DNA from: Burkholderiaceae bacterium
GTDB lineage: Bacteria; Pseudomonadota; Gammaproteobacteria; Burkholderiales; Burkholderiaceae_C
Direction of reading: 5' to 3'
Length of the DNA: 64,000 nucleotides
Assembly (NCBI GenBank): GCA_026125795.1
Contig: JAHCKM010000001.1
Span: 62,001 to 126,000, forward strand
Shown here: positions 60,217 to 64,000 of the stretch, piece by piece
How positions within the stretch are numbered: position 1 is the first letter of the stretch
Layout: each line of letters opens with the position of its first letter
Notes under the pieces: model-generated
Told to the model about the DNA's origin: nothing
Databases searched by the model: none
What the model saw: only the letters and a program-made list of their open reading frames with translations
Position numbers and translations under genes: made by a program

Positions 60217-63135
60217 ATGTCCGAATCCACCACGCAGCGCGCCGCCGTGGCGCTGCCCGAACAGATCATCAGCCACGAAGTGCTGCTGGAGAAGTACGCC
60301 AAGGGCGACGAGCGCAGCGTCGACGACGTGCGCGCCCGCGTCGCGCGCGCGCTTGCTTCCGTGGAGGCGCCCGCGCTGCGCGCGCAGTGGGAGGCGCGTT
60401 TCTTCGACGCGCAACGCGCGGGCTTCATCCCGGCGGGTCGCATCGATTCGGCAGCCGGCACTGCGCTCGGCGCCACGCTGATCAACTGCTTCGTGCAACC
60501 GGTGGGCGACTCGATCGCCGCGCCCGAGGAGGGCTACCCCGGCATCTACACCGCGCTCACCGAGGCCGCCGAGACCATGCGCCGCGGCGGCGGCGTGGGC
60601 TACGATTTTTCGCGCATCCGCCCCAAGGGCGCCTGGGTCGGCACCACGCAATCGAGCGCGTCGGGGCCGGTGAGCTACATGCGCGTATTCGACCGCAGCT
60701 GCGAGACGGTGGAGTCGGCCGGAAGCCGGCGCGGGGCGCAGATGGGCGTGCTGCGCATCGACCATCCCGACGTGGAGGACTTCATCCACGCCAAGGACGC
60801 GGGTGACCTCAGCAACTTCAACATCTCGGTGGGCGTGACCGATGCGTTCATGCGCGCGGTGGAAGAAGACGGCGAGATCGAGCTCGTGCACCGTGCCGAG
60901 CCCGGCGCGGCGCAGAAGGCCGCCGGAGCCTATCGCCGCAACGACGGGCAGTGGGTCTACAAGCGCCAGCGTGCGCGTGAGCTGTGGGACCAGATCATGC
61001 GGTCCACCTACGACCACGCCGAGCCCGGCGTGCTGTTCATCGACCGCATCAACGCCGACAACAACCTCGGGTACTGCGAGCGCATCGATTCCACCAACCC
61101 GTGCGGCGAGCAACCGCTTCCTGCCTATGGCTGCTGCTGCCTCGGCTCGATCGACCTCACGTTCTTCATCGACGCGCCGTTCGAGGCCGGCGCGCGCTTT
61201 CGCGACGACGCGTTCGCCGAGGTGGTGAAGGTCGCCGTGCGCATGCTCGACAACGTGCTCGATGCCACGGTGTGGCCGCTGCCGCAGCAGGCCGAAGAGG
61301 CGCGCAACAAGCGGCGCATCGGGTTGGGCTTTACCGGGCTGGGCGATGCGCTGGCAATGCTCGGCCTGCGCTACGACACGCCCGCGGCGCGCGACGAGGC
61401 GGCGCGCATCGCGCAGGTGATGCGCGACGCGGCATACGACGCGTCGGCCGACCTGGCGCGCGAGCGCGGCGCGTTTGCGCTCTTCAATGCCGACCTGTAC
61501 CTGTCGCGCGGCAGCTTTGCGTCGCGCCTGCCGCAGCAGCTGAAGGACAAGATCCGCGCGCAGGGCATCCGCAACTCGCACCTGCTGTCGATCGCGCCCA
61601 CCGGCACGATCAGCCTGGCGTTTGCCGACAACGCCAGCAACGGCATCGAGCCGCCCTTCAGCTGGAGCTACACGCGGCGCAAGCGCGAGCCCGACGGCAG
61701 CTTCAAGGAGTACGCGGTCGAGGACCACGCCTGGCGGCTGTACCGCCACCTGAAGGGCCCCGACGCGCCGCTAACCGATGCGTTCGTCACCGCGCTGCAG
61801 ATGAGTGCCGAGGATCACGCGGCCATGGTGGCTGCGGTGGCGCCGTTCATCGACACGTCGATCAGCAAGACCGTGAACGTGCCGGCCGACTACCCCTACG
61901 CGGACTTCCAGGGCCTGTACTTCACGGCATGGAAGTCCGGGCTGAAGGGCCTGGCCACCTACCGGCCCAACGCGGTGATGGGCGCGGTGCTGAGCGTGGA
62001 GACGCCGCAGGCGGCGGCTGCCGCGGCCACGCCACAGCTGGTGGCCAGCGAAGGCGCGGCCAACCAGCGCCTGCGGGTGGAGCGATTGCCGGCACCGGTG
62101 CTGGCATCGCTGCGTTGGCCGAGCCGGCCCGATTTTCCCGGCGGCAACCCGGCATGGAGCTACATGATCCGGTACCCGCACGGCGAGTTCTCGCTCTTCG
62201 TGGGTGAGCTGCCGGCCGAGGCGGGACCGGAGTCGGGGCTGTTCGCGCGCAACCTGCCCTTTGAGGTGTGGGTCAACGGTGCGGAGCAGCCGCGCGGCCT
62301 GGCCGCGCTGGCCAAGACCTTGTCGATGGACATGCGCGCCAATGATGCGGCATGGTTGAAGCTCAAGCTCGATGCGCTGGCCACCGTGGCCGAGGAGCGT
62401 GCGTTCCAGATGCCGATGCCGCCGCACGGCGAGCTGCGGCTGTTCCCGGGTGTGGTGGCCGCCACCGCGGCGGTGATCCGCTGGCGCTGCGAGCAGCTGG
62501 GCGCGCTGCAAGAAGGCGGCGCCACGCCGGTGATCGACGCCATGTTCAGCCGCGAGGAGCCGCGCACCACCACGTCGGGCACGCTGGCGTGGGCGGTCGA
62601 CGTGAACAACCCCGCCAGCGGTGAGTCGTTCACCGTGACGCTCAAGGAAGTGCAGCTGCCCGCGGCCGAAGGGGCTGGGTTCATCACCCGGCCGTGTGCG
62701 ATCGGCTTCTCCGGCAACTACCCGCGCGCGCTCGACGGGCTGGCGCGTTTGTTGTCGTTGGACATGCGTGTGATGGACCCGGCCTGGATCGGCATGAAGC
62801 TGCGCAAGCTGCTCAACGTGGGCGAGCCGCTGGGCCACTTCATGGCGCCGGTGCCCGGCGAACGGCGTCAGCAGCTGTGGCCCTCGACCGTGGCCTACAT
62901 CGCGCGGCTGGTGATCCACCGGTATGCGATGTTGGGCGCGCTCGATGCACAGGGCTTTCCGCTCAGCGCCATGGGCATCCTGCAGCCGCCGGCCGACAAG
63001 TCGCGCGGCGCTGCCGGCACCGCCGCTGCGCCGATGGCCGGCTGGCGCTGCCCGGAGTGCGCCAACTTCAGCGTGATCCACAAGGACGGCTGCGAGTTCT
63101 GCACCGCCTGCGGATACATCGGGGCCTGCGGGTAG
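60217..63135 (+). CDS. nrdJ: adenosylcobalamin-dependent (class II) ribonucleoside-diphosphate reductase
   Basis: The 972-residue enzyme makes deoxyribonucleotides using coenzyme B12 as radical source, so works with or without oxygen. The active-site region STNPCGEQPLPAYGCCCLG has Cys296, with the N-terminal redox Cys in LINCFVQP and the finger loop AETMRRGGGVGYDFSRI; the radical-chain region LLSIAPTGTISLAF is intact. After residue ~620 come two TSCPD-like segments (each with LSMDMR or LSLDMR) and a C-terminal zinc-ribbon-like CPEC...CEFCTACG (from ~945) that serves as swinging redox tail. ATG 60217 is used. No subunit gene is needed for this class. Confidence 0.93.
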   Translation: MSESTTQRAAVALPEQIISHEVLLEKYAKGDERSVDDVRARVARALASVEAPALRAQWEARFFDAQRAGFIPAGRIDSAAGTALGATLINCFVQPVGDSIAAPEEGYPGIYTALTEAAETMRRGGGVGYDFSRIRPKGAWVGTTQSSASGPVSYMRVFDRSCETVESAGSRRGAQMGVLRIDHPDVEDFIHAKDAGDLSNFNISVGVTDAFMRAVEEDGEIELVHRAEPGAAQKAAGAYRRNDGQWVYKRQRARELWDQIMRSTYDHAEPGVLFIDRINADNNLGYCERIDSTNPCGEQPLPAYGCCCLGSIDLTFFIDAPFEAGARFRDDAFAEVVKVAVRMLDNVLDATVWPLPQQAEEARNKRRIGLGFTGLGDALAMLGLRYDTPAARDEAARIAQVMRDAAYDASADLARERGAFALFNADLYLSRGSFASRLPQQLKDKIRAQGIRNSHLLSIAPTGTISLAFADNASNGIEPPFSWSYTRRKREPDGSFKEYAVEDHAWRLYRHLKGPDAPLTDAFVTALQMSAEDHAAMVAAVAPFIDTSISKTVNVPADYPYADFQGLYFTAWKSGLKGLATYRPNAVMGAVLSVETPQAAAAAATPQLVASEGAANQRLRVERLPAPVLASLRWPSRPDFPGGNPAWSYMIRYPHGEFSLFVGELPAEAGPESGLFARNLPFEVWVNGAEQPRGLAALAKTLSMDMRANDAAWLKLKLDALATVAEERAFQMPMPPHGELRLFPGVVAATAAVIRWRCEQLGALQEGGATPVIDAMFSREEPRTTTSGTLAWAVDVNNPASGESFTVTLKEVQLPAAEGAGFITRPCAIGFSGNYPRALDGLARLLSLDMRVMDPAWIGMKLRKLLNVGEPLGHFMAPVPGERRQQLWPSTVAYIARLVIHRYAMLGALDAQGFPLSAMGILQPPADKSRGAAGTAAAPMAGWRCPECANFSVIHKDGCEFCTACGYIGACG

Positions 63136-63158
63136 CCGGCGGCGACAACGGCGAAGGC

Positions 63159-64000
63159 TCACATCGAATCGAGCGGGCTGCGCACGCCGCGCCCGCCGCG
63201 GTTGAGAACGTGCGTGTAGATCATCGTCGTCTTGACGTCGGCGTGGCCGAGCAACTCTTGGACCGTGCGGATGTCGTAGCCGGCCTGCAGCAGGTGCGTG
63301 GCGAACGAATGGCGCAGCACGTGCGGCGAGCATGGCTTGACAATGCCCGCCCGCCGCGCTGCCAGCGCCACGGCCTTCTGAACCGAGGTTTCGTTCATGT
63401 GGTGGCGCTGCTCGACGCCGGACCGCGGGTCGACCGAATGCACCGTGGAGGGAAACACCCACTGCCAGCCCCATTGACGGTCGGCGTTGGGGTACTTGAC
63501 CTCCAGCGCATCGGGCAAACGGACGTTGCCGCGCCCGGCCTCGAGGTCGCGCAGGTGGAGCGCGCGCACACGCGACAGCTGGGCTTGCAGCGGCTGCACC
63601 AGGTTTTCCGGCAGTACCGTCACGCGGTCCTTGGCGCCCTTGCCGTCGCGCACGACGATCTCGCGGCGCTCGAACTCGATGTCTTTCACCCGCAGGCGAA
63701 GGGCTTCGAGCAGCCGCATGCCGGTGCCGTAGAGCAGGGCGCCCAGCAGGCCCATGGCGCCGCCGCTCAGCTGCGCCAGCAGACCGCGCACCTCGGACGG
63801 CGTGAGCACCACCGGCAACCGCCGCGGCAGCTTGGCACCGATGATGTCGTCGAGCCAGGGCAGTTGCACGCCCAGCACCTCGCGATAGAGGAACAACAGC
63901 GCCGACTTGGCCTGGTTCTGCGTGGGCGATGCCACCGAGCGATCGACCGCGAGATGTGTCAAGAACGCCTGCACCTCGGCCGCGCCCAGCGAAGCCGGAT
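63159..64000 (-). CDS. intI: integron integrase IntI (tyrosine recombinase), N-terminus outside window
   Basis: The frame is open from beyond position 64000 down to stop 63159, giving about 280 C-terminal residues of a ~330-residue protein. The tyrosine recombinase set is complete: Arg in [13 protein letters not shown], Lys in [28 protein letters not shown] and catalytic Tyr in MIYTHVL. The IntI-specific insert is present ([20 protein letters not shown] and [11 protein letters not shown]), which separates integron integrases from XerC/D and phage types. The C-terminus SPLDSM also matches. IntI recombines gene cassettes at attI and attC. It reads away from the right edge, so attI and any cassettes should lie beyond it, outside this window. 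Confidence 0.92.
   Translation of the reverse strand, partial: PASLGAAEVQAFLTHLAVDRSVASPTQNQAKSALLFLYREVLGVQLPWLDDIIGAKLPRRLPVVLTPSEVRGLLAQLSGGAMGLLGALLYGTGMRLLEALRLRVKDIEFERREIVVRDGKGAKDRVTVLPENLVQPLQAQLSRVRALHLRDLEAGRGNVRLPDALEVKYPNADRQWGWQWVFPSTVHSVDPRSGVEQRHHMNETSVQKAVALAARRAGIVKPCSPHVLRHSFATHLLQAGYDIRTVQELLGHADVKTTMIYTHVLNRGGRGVRSPLDSM

Overview
The window is GC-rich, densely packed bacterial chromosome. Its content points to a betaproteobacterium of the order Burkholderiales (Rubrivivax/Leptothrix/Comamonadaceae-like). The supporting signs are tripartite TRAP and Liv-type uptake systems, a long B12-dependent ribonucleotide reductase, an AP2-like small protein of a kind I recall from this order, and GC-rich intergenic repeats of the 'ccccctcgggggg' type. 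This placement is an inference; there is no rRNA or other marker gene. I see no tRNA, rRNA, CRISPR array, prophage or insertion sequence.

Layout. 1-5.8 kb: a GMC flavoprotein (cut by the left edge), a hybrid histidine kinase, a tartrate/D-malate-type dehydrogenase, an SDR and a ferredoxin-NADP reductase. 5.9-20.1 kb: a sugar-acid catabolic region on the + strand with a metallo-beta-lactamase-fold lipoprotein, a degenerate SDR, mannonate dehydratase (manD), fructuronate reductase (uxuB), a GntR regulator with a perfect dyad in front of it, a DctPQM TRAP transporter, an enolase-superfamily dehydratase, a ketodeoxy-acid-type SDR, a fumarylacetoacetate-hydrolase-fold enzyme, an AP2-like protein and an altronate-dehydratase-type UxaA. 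Fructuronate and altronate branches lead to 2-keto-3-deoxygluconate, and the dehydratase-SDR-hydrolase trio resembles the non-phosphorylative diketo-acid route known for L-fuconate. 20.2-24.7 kb: a TonB receptor/YfiR/GGDEF-EAL operon on the - strand.

25-40 kb: a second-type MurA, a basic helical protein, a QorB/QorR pair with a terminator and dyad operator, an RND efflux pump with its adaptor, an ECF-like sigma factor followed by a Ser/Thr kinase whose N-terminus is duplicated as a separate small ORF, a methyltransferase with a signal peptide, and small membrane proteins.

40.6-58.4 kb: a large catabolic island opening with a divergent TetR gene and a clear promoter/operator. It encodes an FAH-fold hydrolase, an alpha/beta hydrolase, two paralogous amidohydrolases, a complete Liv ABC transporter whose LivF is fused to a Tm-1-like (UPF0261) domain, the matching TIM-barrel partner, a flotillin-like protein, two related SRPBCC proteins (one fused to a quinone-oxidoreductase-type enzyme), a VOC protein and an SDR. 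Its substrate is not evident. Imperfect inverted copies of a repeat of about 290 bp bracket the amidohydrolase-Liv part.

58.6-64 kb: a VOC protein, a MerR/NTF2-like operon with a classical 19-bp-spaced MerR promoter, class II ribonucleotide reductase (nrdJ), and, running off the right edge, an integron integrase gene whose attI site and cassettes, if present, would lie just outside the window.
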